From Roseburia sp. (GTDB lineage Bacteria > Bacillota_A > Clostridia > Lachnospirales > Lachnospiraceae), in NCBI GenBank assembly GCA_019411365.1, contig DXQT01000056.1, forward strand, positions 1 to 11,869: a stretch of DNA of 11,869 nt, read 5' to 3'. Position 1 is the first letter of the stretch; each line of letters begins with the position of its first letter. A program made the position numbers and the translations under genes. Of the stretch, positions 1-6,530 are shown in pieces. Below the pieces are notes generated by a model. The model searched no databases. It was not told the origin of the DNA and saw nothing but the letters and a program-made list of their open reading frames with translations.

Positions 1-600
1 TCAATCACGCCAGTCTGCATCTGATTCCCATTTACATTCCGTAATCTGCATATTTGAAAATGTTGCCTTATATGAGCCTTCTGTCGGGCTGCATGCATAT
101 ATTCCATAAGTAATTTTTTCTGCACCTTCCCACATATGGAAAATACGCATTTGTCTGAAATTTATGCCATCCTCACTGCATTCAATACAGTAGTCACTGT
201 CCCTTCGTGAAAAACGATACCACATACTTTTAATATCAGAGGATATGTCTGTTGTTGCCCAGTCAGAATATCCATGATTGGTTACAACGCTTCCCAATCG
301 CTGTATTTTTTCATTCTCATATTCTATAGATGCCTTAAACCAATTATCACTATTTAAATACATAGCCACACCACACTGGTCAAAACGACAGGTACTCTCG
401 AATTCTGTTTTAACAATAAAAGAAAAGTACTTGTCCGTTGTTTCAACTTGAAATACTGGAGCATTATCATTTTGAAAACCATAATAAGTGCGTGCCCATA
501 AGTCAGTACCCCTTTCTGTAAGAATTACAACTTTGTCCTCACTAATTTGTACCTGCTTTGGTTGACGTATCCATTTAGGATTGTTTTTCAAAAATTCCAT
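1..600 (-). CDS. DUF1349 family protein (ConA-like fold)
   Basis: This is a soluble protein of about 199 residues with no signal peptide or membrane segment. It resembles the DUF1349/COG3506 family, which has a concanavalin-like beta-sandwich fold. The recognisable part is the middle: a run reading GVAMYLNSDNWFKASIEY, then VVTNHGYSDWATT, then a C-terminal beta-rich section with YGIYACSP. The stop codon is the first three bases of the window, so the gene is complete. An in-frame GTG lies at 612, but the ATG at 600 is preferred because GTGAG sits 7 bases before it, while the GTG has only A-rich sequence upstream. It lies 42 bases after the transporter gene and is probably cotranscribed with it. 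The biochemical role of the family is not established; a carbohydrate-related role is an inference from the fold and the neighbours. Confidence 0.8.
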   Translation of the reverse strand: MEFLKNNPKWIRQPKQVQISEDKVVILTERGTDLWARTYYGFQNDNAPVFQVETTDKYFSFIVKTEFESTCRFDQCGVAMYLNSDNWFKASIEYENEKIQRLGSVVTNHGYSDWATTDISSDIKSMWYRFSRRDSDYCIECSEDGINFRQMRIFHMWEGAEKITYGIYACSPTEGSYKATFSNMQITECKWESDADWRD

Positions 601-642
601 CTTTTTTCTCACTTTCTTTTTTATTTTAATAAGCAGCTATAT

Positions 643-1854
643 TTAGTGCCTGCTTTTTACTGTATTATAATTAGTAATTTTCTTTTGTCTTCTGCAAAGA
701 ATGACTCCTATAAGTAGCAACACTGGAAAAATAATTCCTGCCAGAATTCCCATCTTTAGGTTATCCCCAAAAGCTCCTGATACCATTCCAACCAATGTAG
801 GACCTCCTGAACAACCTATATCTCCACCTAATGCCAGCAATGCAAACATGGCTGTTCCCCCTTTGGGCAAAGCTGCTGATGCCTTGCTGAAAGTTCCAGG
901 CCACATGATTCCCACTGAAAGCCCACAGACAGCGCAGGCAATCAGATTTAATAGCGGAATCGGGAATAATGAAATCCCTAAATAGGATAAAATACATAAA
1001 AAACTACTATAAATCATAAAGTGTTCCAAATTGATACGGTCACCATACTTACCATAAAACAATCTTGATATTCCCATTAGAACCGCAAATGCCATCGGCC
1101 CTGCTAAGTCGCCGGCTGCCTTTGAAATTCCAAGACCTTTTTCTGCAAAAGCAGAGGCCCATTGACTTACTGCTTGCTCACTTGCTCCTGCACATATCAT
1201 CATAATCAACAAAATCCAAAAAATTTTCATCCGAAACAATTCCTTTAATCCAAGTCCGGTATCTCCATCCTCAAGCAATGGTGCAATGGGAACCTTTGAA
1301 AAAACAAAAGCATTTCCAATTGGAATAACCGCCCAAATAATGGCTAATATTTTCCAGTTATCTATACCGACTACATAAAAGAACACTGTTGATATGAGTA
1401 CAACTCCGGCATGTCCCCAGCAATAAAAAGAATGCAACAGGCTCATTGCTTTTTCCTTATTGTCGGATGGGCAAGCCTCAACAACTGGACTGACTAGGAC
1501 TTCCAAAAGTCCACCACCTACCGCATAGATCATTACAGCAATCAAAATTCCAATAAAGGAAACTGGTAAAATCTCTGGTAAAACTGTAAGAAGGAATAAT
1601 CCTGCCGCTGCTAGAACATGAGCTATAATCATTGATATCCGATATCCTATTTTATCAACAAATCTGACAGAAAGAAAATCAACCAGTAGTTGTATCCCAA
1701 AATTAAAAGTCACTAACAATGTAATTTGGGAAATTGGAATATGATAGCATTTCTGAAAAAACAAAAAAAGCAGTGGTGTAAAATTATTAACGATAGCTTG
1801 TACAATATAACCTACAAAACAGGCTGTAATTGTCTTATTATATTGGCTTTTCAT
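643..1854 (-). CDS. Major facilitator superfamily transporter (12 TM)
   Basis: A 403-residue integral membrane protein, the usual length for a 12-helix MFS permease, with hydrophobic segments along its whole length and short loops. The loop after the second helix reads RFVDKIGYR, a variant of the MFS signature G-x-x-x-D-R-x-G-R-R, and the pseudo-repeat YGKYGDR occurs in the second half, as expected for the two six-helix bundles. Translation starts at an ATG preceded by a strong GAGGAGG about 5 bases upstream. It is the first gene of a minus-strand operon with the DUF1349 gene and is divergent from an AraC-type regulator, which probably senses the transported compound. Its substrate cannot be deduced; the overall look is of sugar/fucose-permease-type MFS proteins, but that is a weak assignment. 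Confidence 0.88.
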   Translation of the reverse strand: MKSQYNKTITACFVGYIVQAIVNNFTPLLFLFFQKCYHIPISQITLLVTFNFGIQLLVDFLSVRFVDKIGYRISMIIAHVLAAAGLFLLTVLPEILPVSFIGILIAVMIYAVGGGLLEVLVSPVVEACPSDNKEKAMSLLHSFYCWGHAGVVLISTVFFYVVGIDNWKILAIIWAVIPIGNAFVFSKVPIAPLLEDGDTGLGLKELFRMKIFWILLIMMICAGASEQAVSQWASAFAEKGLGISKAAGDLAGPMAFAVLMGISRLFYGKYGDRINLEHFMIYSSFLCILSYLGISLFPIPLLNLIACAVCGLSVGIMWPGTFSKASAALPKGGTAMFALLALGGDIGCSGGPTLVGMVSGAFGDNLKMGILAGIIFPVLLLIGVILCRRQKKITNYNTVKSRH

Positions 1855-1877
1855 TTTGTCCTCCTCTAATAAATGTG

Positions 1878-1906
1878 ATTATATCGTAAACTTTATATCT
1901 AGTCAT
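1878..1906 (-). promoter_or_regulatory. Predicted promoter of the MFS/DUF1349 operon
   Basis: Read on the minus strand there is ATGACT (plus-strand 1901-1906) as -35, a 17-base spacer, and a perfect TATAAT -10 (plus-strand 1878-1883), about 25 bases before the transporter start codon. The -35 touches the -35 of the oppositely directed regulator promoter, so a factor bound there could affect both. Confidence 0.55.
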
Positions 1907-1935
1907 TGTATAAAATCATATATTTATGGTACAAT
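1906..1935 (+). promoter_or_regulatory. Predicted promoter of the AraC-family gene
   Basis: TTGTAT at 1906-1911 and TACAAT at 1930-1935 are separated by 18 bases and lie about 35 bases upstream of the preferred start codon. The -35 shares one base with the -35 of the divergent transporter promoter. Confidence 0.45.
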
Positions 1936-1969
1936 ATAACAAATTTTATTATTTATGAGGAAATATAGC

Positions 1970-2866
1970 ATGGGGACTTTTAAGATAACTACAGATGAAA
2001 CACTACGAGAAACCATCCAGCATGGCAACAATCGTTATCCATTTGCATACTATCCTGATAATATTTGGAAATTTGACTTCCATCGCATTGACTGGCATTG
2101 GCATCATGAATTAGAATTTCTTTATACTGCTGAAGGTACTGCGTTCTGCCTTATAGGTACAAGTAAAATAGAACTACATAAAGGTTGCGGCATATTTATC
2201 AATAGCGGTGTCCTGCATCGTTTTGAAGCACAAAGCAGTACATTTGCACCTAATATTGTTTTTTCGCCAACCCTATTAGCACCCGAAAACAGCCTCATTT
2301 ACGAAAAATATATTCTTCCTGTGATAAGCTCGTCTGTTTCATATCAAGTTTTCAGTCCATCCAACACATTTGGAAAACAGGTGCTACAACTTTTGTCGCA
2401 AATTTGTACTATTCAGGAAACTAAGCCGGATAATGAATTATGTACTATACAACTTTTATTTCAGCTTTGGAACATATTGCAAAAAAATATGGACTGGACT
2501 TCTGATTCTAACAGTATTCATCGATTAAATCACAAACAAGCAAGATTACAAGCTATGATGCAGTATATTCATGATCACTACATGGAAGAGATTACATTGG
2601 AGACGATTGCGGCATCGGCATCTATCAGCAAAAGTGGAGCTTTACACATTTTTCAAACTGGCATCCACTGTTCTCCGGTAGCATATCTAATTCAATACAG
2701 ACTAGCACAGGCTGCTGAACAACTTTATATCACTCAAAAATCGGTTTCTTCCATTGCAGAAGAAACCGGATTTACAAGTTCCGGCTATTTCTGCCGGAAG
2801 TTTAGACAATATTATCATATGAGTCCAAATGAATACAGAAAGAAGAAAACAGAGGAAATTTCTTAA
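1970..2866 (+). CDS. AraC-family transcriptional regulator
   Basis: A DNA-binding regulator of 298 residues with the two-part AraC layout. The N-terminal third is a cupin-type sensor, seen as WHWHHELEFLYTAEG followed by a glycine turn and INSGVLHRF. The last ~100 residues hold two helix-turn-helix motifs: ITLETIAASASISKSG, then SSIAEETGFTSSGYFCRKFRQYYHMSPNEYR, the latter being the conserved AraC C-terminal signature. An upstream ATG at 1955 is in frame, but it lacks a ribosome binding site; the ATG at 1970 has GAGGA at 1957-1961 in front of it, so 1970 is chosen. It is divergent from the MFS operon and is most likely its local activator responding to a small ligand. No ligand can be assigned from sequence. 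Confidence 0.9.
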   Translation: MGTFKITTDETLRETIQHGNNRYPFAYYPDNIWKFDFHRIDWHWHHELEFLYTAEGTAFCLIGTSKIELHKGCGIFINSGVLHRFEAQSSTFAPNIVFSPTLLAPENSLIYEKYILPVISSSVSYQVFSPSNTFGKQVLQLLSQICTIQETKPDNELCTIQLLFQLWNILQKNMDWTSDSNSIHRLNHKQARLQAMMQYIHDHYMEEITLETIAASASISKSGALHIFQTGIHCSPVAYLIQYRLAQAAEQLYITQKSVSSIAEETGFTSSGYFCRKFRQYYHMSPNEYRKKKTEEIS

Positions 2867-2881
2867 TTTCTACTTTCTGTA
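2834..2881 (+). repeat. Nested inverted repeat at the end of the AraC-family gene
   Basis: TACAGAAAG (2834-2842) is a perfect inverted match to CTTTCTGTA (2873-2881), and inside it GAAATT (2855-2860) pairs with AATTTC (2865-2870) around a four-base loop. The structure spans the stop codon of the regulator. It has no T-run behind it, so it is at best a weak or factor-aided 3' end rather than a clear intrinsic terminator. Confidence 0.35.
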
Positions 2882-2902
2882 ATCATACAATATTTGGAGA
2901 TG

Positions 2903-2986
2903 ATGTTGTTTTTCGTTATATTATCTGTATCAATTATGCTGACAATATACTATTTATGCATCATATTTACAATGTTCAAAAGATAA
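2903..2986 (+). CDS. Possible 27-residue hydrophobic micropeptide
   Basis: A short ORF from ATG at 2903 (a second in-frame ATG lies directly before it at 2900) encodes one hydrophobic stretch, beginning MLFFVILSVSIML and ending FTMFKR, so it would form a single membrane helix with a positive tail. GGAG lies at 2896-2899, but only three bases separate it from the 2903 start, closer than usual. In AT-rich DNA such ORFs arise by chance, as TTT and ATA codons are common. It resembles small membrane peptides such as type I toxins only in general character. No antisense RNA or antitoxin is evident. Confidence 0.18.
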   Translation: MLFFVILSVSIMLTIYYLCIIFTMFKR

Positions 2987-3006
2987 AAGTATTCTATATG
3001 TAAATG

Positions 3007-3031
3007 GATAGATTTATATATTTTATCTATC
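3007..3031. repeat. Inverted repeat GATAGAT/ATCTATC
   Basis: A 7-base perfect stem (3007-3013 with 3025-3031) surrounds an 11-base AT loop. It lies just past the stop codon of the small minus-strand ORF and could help form its 3' end, but there is no T-run on either strand and the stem is AT-rich. Confidence 0.3.
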
Positions 3032-3042
3032 TGTTTGCAATT

Positions 3043-3270
3043 TTAATAATAACTCCTTGTATCCCGCCAGCCTTTCATATACCACCTGATTGCAACATAT
3101 ACCAGTTGCACGAATAATAAGAAAAATAGCAGATTAATCGGTGTTCTTGTCTTTATCCAATCTCCAAAGTAGATTGCTATTTCCATGCTTATAATTGTTA
3201 CCAATAGGGTAATCATATCCCAACAGCACTTCTTATATACCCCTGCAATCTTTATTCCGATAAATTCCAA
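3043..3270 (-). CDS. Hypothetical small membrane protein (two TM segments)
   Basis: A 75-residue ORF with two hydrophobic stretches, roughly residues 19-38 (ITLLVTIISMEIAIYFGDW) and 46-64 (NLLFFLLFVQLVYVAIRWY), and a positive C-terminal tail. I recognise no family. The longest form must start at TTG (3270), because a stop codon lies seven codons further upstream; only a weak GAAG lies before it. A shorter form from the ATG at 3216 would keep both helices but also lacks a clear ribosome binding site. It stands alone between the regulator and the sulfur operon, transcribed against both. It could be a real small membrane protein, the relic of a longer one, or chance. Confidence 0.35.
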   Translation of the reverse strand: MEFIGIKIAGVYKKCCWDMITLLVTIISMEIAIYFGDWIKTRTPINLLFFLLFVQLVYVAIRWYMKGWRDTRSYY

Positions 3271-3407
3271 TTTATTATCTTCATTATATCATTCAATAGA
3301 ACGAATGCATACAATTTCAATCCTGCCCATGAATCATATCACTCGTAATGTCCGACACCGCTTCCAGTCATCCAATCCGAAAAATAGAAAAAAGTGGAAA
3401 AAACTTC

Positions 3408-3436
3408 TTGCAATTTATTATCTTTACTGCTATACT
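3408..3436 (+). promoter_or_regulatory. Predicted promoter of metY (extended -10)
   Basis: TTGCAA at 3408-3413, a 17-base spacer and TATACT at 3431-3436 preceded by TGC, which makes an extended -10. Transcription would start near 3443, leaving a leader of only about 48 bases before the GTG start. That leaves no room for a SAM riboswitch or T-box, so control is more likely by a DNA-binding protein. Confidence 0.6.
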
Positions 3437-3452
3437 CAGTTAAAACATAATA

Positions 3453-3473
3453 TTCCTATATGACAAGTAGGAA
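3453..3473 (+). promoter_or_regulatory. Inverted repeat in the metY leader, possible operator
   Basis: TTCCTA (3453-3458) and TAGGAA (3468-3473) form a perfect 6-base inverted repeat with a 9-base gap, about 10 bases downstream of the expected transcription start and just before the ribosome binding site. The position would suit a repressor. The protein that might bind it is unknown, and a 6-base repeat could be chance in AT-rich DNA. Confidence 0.3.
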
Positions 3474-3490
3474 ATGAAAGGAGCGATACC

Positions 3491-4723
3491 GTGAAATTTA
3501 ATACATCTTTGCTGCACGGTGCTTTTCGGGGTGAACCGCAGACAGGAGCAACATTAACACCAATTTACCAGTCGAGTGCATTTGAGCAGGAATCGGCGGA
3601 ACGTCTGGAAAAGATATTTCATAATCAGGCTCCGGGATTTTCCTATACGAGGATCAATAATCCGACGGTGGAAGCATTTGAGAAAAGGATGACCGTGTTA
3701 GAGGGCGGTAAATCGAGCGTTGCATGCGCATCCGGAATGGCAGCGATGTTTAATGCATTTGCAAACATCTTACAGGCGGGAGATGAGATCGTATCGAGTG
3801 CGAGCCTCTATGGTGGAAGCATTGATCTCTTCCGGGATCTTGAAGCATTCGGAATCACGACTCATTATGTCGAAAACAACGATCTCGATGCATTCTGCAA
3901 AGCGACCAACGCACACACAAGACTCTATTTTGCAGAGACACTTGGAAATCCGAGACTGGATGTGACAGATATCAAAGCGCTGGCAAAGCTGGCACATGAG
4001 AATGGCGTACCGCTCATTATCGACAACACAGCAGCCACCGCATATCTGGTAAAACCGCTTTCACTGGGCGCAGACATTGTAGTCAATTCCACTTCGAAAT
4101 ACATCAATGGAAACAGCAACTCGATCAGCGGAGTTATCACAGACGGCGGAACATTTAAGTGGGATACCGAAAAATATCCGGGTATGCGTAATTTTGTAAA
4201 ATTCGGACCGTTTGCCTACACTGCAAAATTGAGAAACGGACTGTTCCGCAACACCGGAGCCTGTCTCTCGCCGCAAAATGCATTTTTAAACAGCATTGGG
4301 CTTGAAACGTTAGGACTCCGCATGGAGCGTATCTGCGACAATGCAATGCAGCTTGCGGCTTATATTGAAGAAAACTATAAAGACATTACGGTAAATTATG
4401 CAGGGTTAGAGACGAGCAACTGGCATGAGATTGCAAAGAGCCAGTTTGACGGTCATTACGGCGGCATATTTACCTTAAGGCTTGGCAGTAAGGAGCGGGC
4501 ATATGCATTTATCAATGCATTAAAATATCCGCTTAAGGTATCTAATATCGGCGATACCAAAACACTTGTCATCCATCCGGAATCGACCATCAGTGTACAC
4601 AGCACGGAGGAAGAAAAGAAAGCGGGCGGTGTATTTGATGATCTGGTGCGCGTCAGCGTCGGAATCGAGGATATTGATGATCTGATCTGGGATTTTAAGC
4701 AGGCGATCGAGAGCCTTTCTTAA
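3491..4723 (+). CDS. metY: O-acetylhomoserine sulfhydrylase-type enzyme, MetY
   Basis: A 410-residue cytoplasmic PLP enzyme of the Cys/Met metabolism family, close to the usual 420-430 residues of MetY. It replaces the acetyl group of O-acetylhomoserine with sulfur to form homocysteine. Visible hallmarks are SYTRINNPT at 51-59, with the Tyr/Arg that contact PLP phosphate of the adjacent subunit, the stacking Tyr in SLYGG near 107, Asp178 in IIDNT for the pyridine nitrogen, and the Schiff-base Lys203 in NSTSKYINGN. It starts at GTG; AAAGGAG at 3477-3483 with a 7-base gap fixes this start. It heads the sulfur gene cluster. Because a ThiS-like carrier, its E1-like activator and a JAMM protease follow, it may use a protein thiocarboxylate rather than free sulfide, as described for Wolinella MetY. 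That point is inferred from context. Confidence 0.93.
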   Translation: MKFNTSLLHGAFRGEPQTGATLTPIYQSSAFEQESAERLEKIFHNQAPGFSYTRINNPTVEAFEKRMTVLEGGKSSVACASGMAAMFNAFANILQAGDEIVSSASLYGGSIDLFRDLEAFGITTHYVENNDLDAFCKATNAHTRLYFAETLGNPRLDVTDIKALAKLAHENGVPLIIDNTAATAYLVKPLSLGADIVVNSTSKYINGNSNSISGVITDGGTFKWDTEKYPGMRNFVKFGPFAYTAKLRNGLFRNTGACLSPQNAFLNSIGLETLGLRMERICDNAMQLAAYIEENYKDITVNYAGLETSNWHEIAKSQFDGHYGGIFTLRLGSKERAYAFINALKYPLKVSNIGDTKTLVIHPESTISVHSTEEEKKAGGVFDDLVRVSVGIEDIDDLIWDFKQAIESLS

Positions 4724-4741
4724 AAAACGAAAAAATATACC

Positions 4742-4787
4742 AAAGTGTTACAGTAATACTTTAAAACGGGCACTTTAAAGTGTTACA
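4742..4787 (+). promoter_or_regulatory. Candidate operator cluster: palindromes and repeated half-sites before sir
   Basis: A 21-bp near-palindrome at 4742-4762 has arms AAAGTGTTAC and GTAATACTTT around a central A, with nine of ten positions paired. An exact second copy of AAAGTGTTACA lies at 4777-4787, 35 bases downstream, and a perfect 12-bp palindrome CACTTTAAAGTG spans 4771-4782. The first palindrome reaches the -35 and the second copy covers the -10 of the predicted sir promoter, so binding there would block transcription. I cannot match the motif to a named regulator. Confidence 0.6.
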
Positions 4788-4789
4788 AT
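4761..4789 (+). promoter_or_regulatory. Predicted internal promoter for sir and downstream genes
   Basis: TTAAAA at 4761-4766 and TACAAT at 4784-4789 are 17 bases apart, about 60 bases before the sir start codon. There is no terminator between metY and sir, so sir could be read both from here and by read-through from metY. Confidence 0.5.
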
Positions 4790-4848
4790 AGAAAAGCACA
4801 GTAGAATACCAGGATATTGAAAAATCAGAAAAGATAAGGAGTGTAAAG

Positions 4849-5715
4849 ATGGCGGGAGTTGATTATGCAGCATTAAAAAAAGGCGGATTCATGAGGCAGA
4901 AACAGAAAGGATTTTTCTCACTCAGAATCCAGGTGGTCGGAGGTAATCTGACTGCAGAAAATATTAAGACCGTGGCAGAGGTTGCGGAAAAGTACGGCAA
5001 AGGCTATGTACATATGACATCCAGACAGGGAATCGAGATACCGTTTGTCAATTTTGAGGATATCGAGGAAGTAAAAGCAGAGCTTGCAAAAGGCGGCGTG
5101 AAACCGGGTGTCTGCGGACCGAGAGTCCGTACCGTTACAGCTTGTCAGGGTTCGGAGATCTGTCCAAGCGGATGTATTGATACCTATTCACTGGCACAGG
5201 AGTTAGACGAACATTATTTTGGACGTGAACTTCCTCACAAGTTCAAGTTTGGTGTGACCGGATGCCAGAATAACTGCTTAAAGGCAGAGGAAAATGATAT
5301 CGGAATCAAAGGCGGCATGGAAGTTTCCTGGGTTGAGGATAAATGTATCGGCTGCGGTGTCTGCGAAAAGGCGTGCCGTCAGGGTGCAATCAAATGTGAA
5401 GGAAACAAAGTGACGATCAACCGCGATCAGTGTAACTACTGCGGCCGCTGCGTGAAGTCCTGTCCGACGGATGCGTGGGAAGGAAACAGCGGATATCTGG
5501 TTTCCTTCGGTGGATTGTTCGGAAATCAGATCTACAAAGGGGAGCAGCTTCTCCCAATCGTACATGACAAAGAGACACTGTTCCGTGTCACCGATGCAGC
5601 GATCGACTTTTTCAGAGATCATGCAAACCCGGGCGAGCGTTTCCGCCTGACGTTACAGCGCGTCGGCGAGGTAGAGTTCCGTAAGAAGATCAAAGAAGCC
5701 TACGAGGGAAAGTAA
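4849..5715 (+). CDS. Siroheme/[4Fe-4S] sulfite (or nitrite) reductase-like protein with ferredoxin domain
   Basis: A 288-residue anaerobic-type reductase that probably reduces sulfite to sulfide in the cytoplasm. The N-terminal ferredoxin-like half-domain (about residues 20-80) contains HMTSRQGIEIP, a conserved sulfite/nitrite reductase stretch. The siroheme-[4Fe-4S] ligands follow as C99-x5-C105 and C139-x3-C143. An inserted 2[4Fe-4S] ferredoxin domain has C166, C169, C172, C176 and C195, C198, C201, C205 with CP after the last cysteine. The remainder (about 215-288) closes the reductase fold. This is the layout of AsrC and other small single-gene reductases, shorter than the 337-residue AsrC. 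No AsrA/AsrB partners are present, so electrons must come from elsewhere. TAAGGAG precedes the ATG by 7 bases. Among thiocarboxylate genes it fits the sulfide source called Sir in Wolinella. Nitrite as substrate cannot be excluded from sequence. Confidence 0.88.
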   Translation: MAGVDYAALKKGGFMRQKQKGFFSLRIQVVGGNLTAENIKTVAEVAEKYGKGYVHMTSRQGIEIPFVNFEDIEEVKAELAKGGVKPGVCGPRVRTVTACQGSEICPSGCIDTYSLAQELDEHYFGRELPHKFKFGVTGCQNNCLKAEENDIGIKGGMEVSWVEDKCIGCGVCEKACRQGAIKCEGNKVTINRDQCNYCGRCVKSCPTDAWEGNSGYLVSFGGLFGNQIYKGEQLLPIVHDKETLFRVTDAAIDFFRDHANPGERFRLTLQRVGEVEFRKKIKEAYEGK

Positions 5716-5909
5716 GGATTTCGGGCAGAAAAAACATGTATGCAGGAAAAAATTGTATATAAAAACAAATAGATATGTCACAAAAAAATATGCATACAAG
5801 AACAAATAAGCATGTAAACAAATAGATGCAGCAAAAGCATGCATACAGAAAACAATCTGGAGCAATCAAAAATGCAGCATATATAATAAGAAGAAACAGG
5901 AGGGAAGAA
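5716..5909 (+). repeat. 194-base A-rich spacer with degenerate repeats between sir and tusA
   Basis: The spacer is unusually long for this compact operon. It contains AAACAAATAGAT exactly at 5763-5774 and 5816-5827, with a variant AACAAATAAG at 5801-5810. ATGCATACA occurs exactly at 5790-5798 and 5839-5847, and the reverse complement TGTATGCA at 5737-5744 could pair with either copy. No ORF with a credible start fills it; an ATG at 5826 is in frame with tusA but has no ribosome binding site. No T-run terminator is seen. The alternative pairings could be regulatory, or the repeats may simply be decayed duplications. Confidence 0.5.
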
Positions 5910-6161
5910 ATGGAAATCGCAGGAATTGCAATCGACGAAACAGTAGATATTACCGATAAAGTATGCCCGCTCACTTTCGTAAAAGCAAAGGTAGCGCTGG
6001 AGGAATTAGATGACGGCGAAGTCATTGCCATCCGCATGAACGATGGTGAGCCGGTACAGAACGTACCGCGCAGTGTCAAGGAAGAGGGACATCAGATCTT
6101 AAAACTGGTGGACAATGAAGATGGAACTTATAACCTGATCGTCCGCAAGGTAGAGGGATAG
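5910..6161 (+). CDS. TusA-family sulfur carrier (sulfurtransferase)
   Basis: A small 83-residue protein of the TusA/YedF/SirA fold, which carries persulfide sulfur on one conserved cysteine. The signature is CPLTFVKAKVALEEL with active Cys19; the second proline of the common CPxP motif is replaced by Thr. It continues through IRMNDGEPVQNVPRSVKEEGH, typical of the family's beta strand and second helix. The start at 5910 is fixed by CAGGAGGG immediately upstream; reading from the ATG at 5826 would add 28 unlikely basic residues. It follows sir after a long repeat-rich spacer and sits 8 bases before the thioredoxin gene. A role in handing sulfur to or from the reductase or HcyS is an inference from this context; TusA proteins elsewhere serve tRNA thiolation or sulfur oxidation. 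Confidence 0.87.
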   Translation: MEIAGIAIDETVDITDKVCPLTFVKAKVALEELDDGEVIAIRMNDGEPVQNVPRSVKEEGHQILKLVDNEDGTYNLIVRKVEG

Positions 6162-6169
6162 GAGGAATC

Positions 6170-6490
6170 ATGGCACAGCGAATCAATAAAGACAATTTTG
6201 AAGAAAAAGTCCTGAAAAGTCCGCTGCCGGTTCTGGTAGATTTTTATTCGGACAGTTGTATTCCGTGCAAGCAGTTATCACCGGTGCTTGGGGATATCGA
6301 GGATGAACGTGAAGACACACTTTCTGTATATAAAGTAAATGTCAACTATGACATGGAGCTTGCTGAAAAATATGACGTCATGGGTGTACCGGCACTGCGG
6401 TTGTTTGTACAGGGCGAGGTCAAAGCAGAGAGAGCCGGTGCAGCAGGAAAAGCTGATATTGAGGCGTGGATCGATGAAAATTTAAAATAG
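6170..6490 (+). CDS. Thioredoxin-family protein with CIPC active site
   Basis: A 106-residue single-domain thioredoxin, the standard size. The order of elements is correct: an N-terminal strand/helix, VLVDFYSDSC with redox pair C30-I-P-C33, a long helix, and the cis-proline in VMGVPALRLF (Pro74), ending with a helix AWIDENLK. The usual Trp before the first cysteine is Ser here and the dipeptide is Ile-Pro rather than Gly-Pro, so its redox potential or partner may differ from the housekeeping thioredoxin. Its ribosome binding site TAGGAGG begins within the tusA stop codon, so the two are translationally linked. In this operon it may reduce TusA- or HcyS-related disulfides or persulfides, or feed the reductase; that is inference. 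Confidence 0.9.
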   Translation: MAQRINKDNFEEKVLKSPLPVLVDFYSDSCIPCKQLSPVLGDIEDEREDTLSVYKVNVNYDMELAEKYDVMGVPALRLFVQGEVKAERAGAAGKADIEAWIDENLK

Positions 6491-6530
6491 CGGGCAGACA
6501 AAAAAAGGTTCCGCGGAAAAGAGGAGAAAC

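Noticed and set aside
3185..3463. A 92-residue plus-strand ORF before metY
   Set aside because: It has no ribosome binding site, partly overlaps the minus-strand small ORF, contains the metY promoter, and shows no domain-like pattern.
3271..3490. SAM riboswitch or T-box leader upstream of metY
   Set aside because: No conserved T-box sequence or SAM-riboswitch helices could be found, and the promoter sits too close to the start codon.
5278..5622. Minus-strand ORF of 114 residues inside the reductase gene
   Set aside because: It is the antisense shadow of a gene with clear siroheme and ferredoxin motifs and has no start signals of its own.
5826..5909. An N-terminal extension of the TusA protein from an upstream ATG
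   Set aside because: The added 28 residues are basic and A-rich in codon use, there is no ribosome binding site before this ATG, and the ATG at 5910 has CAGGAGGG at the right distance and matches the usual TusA length.
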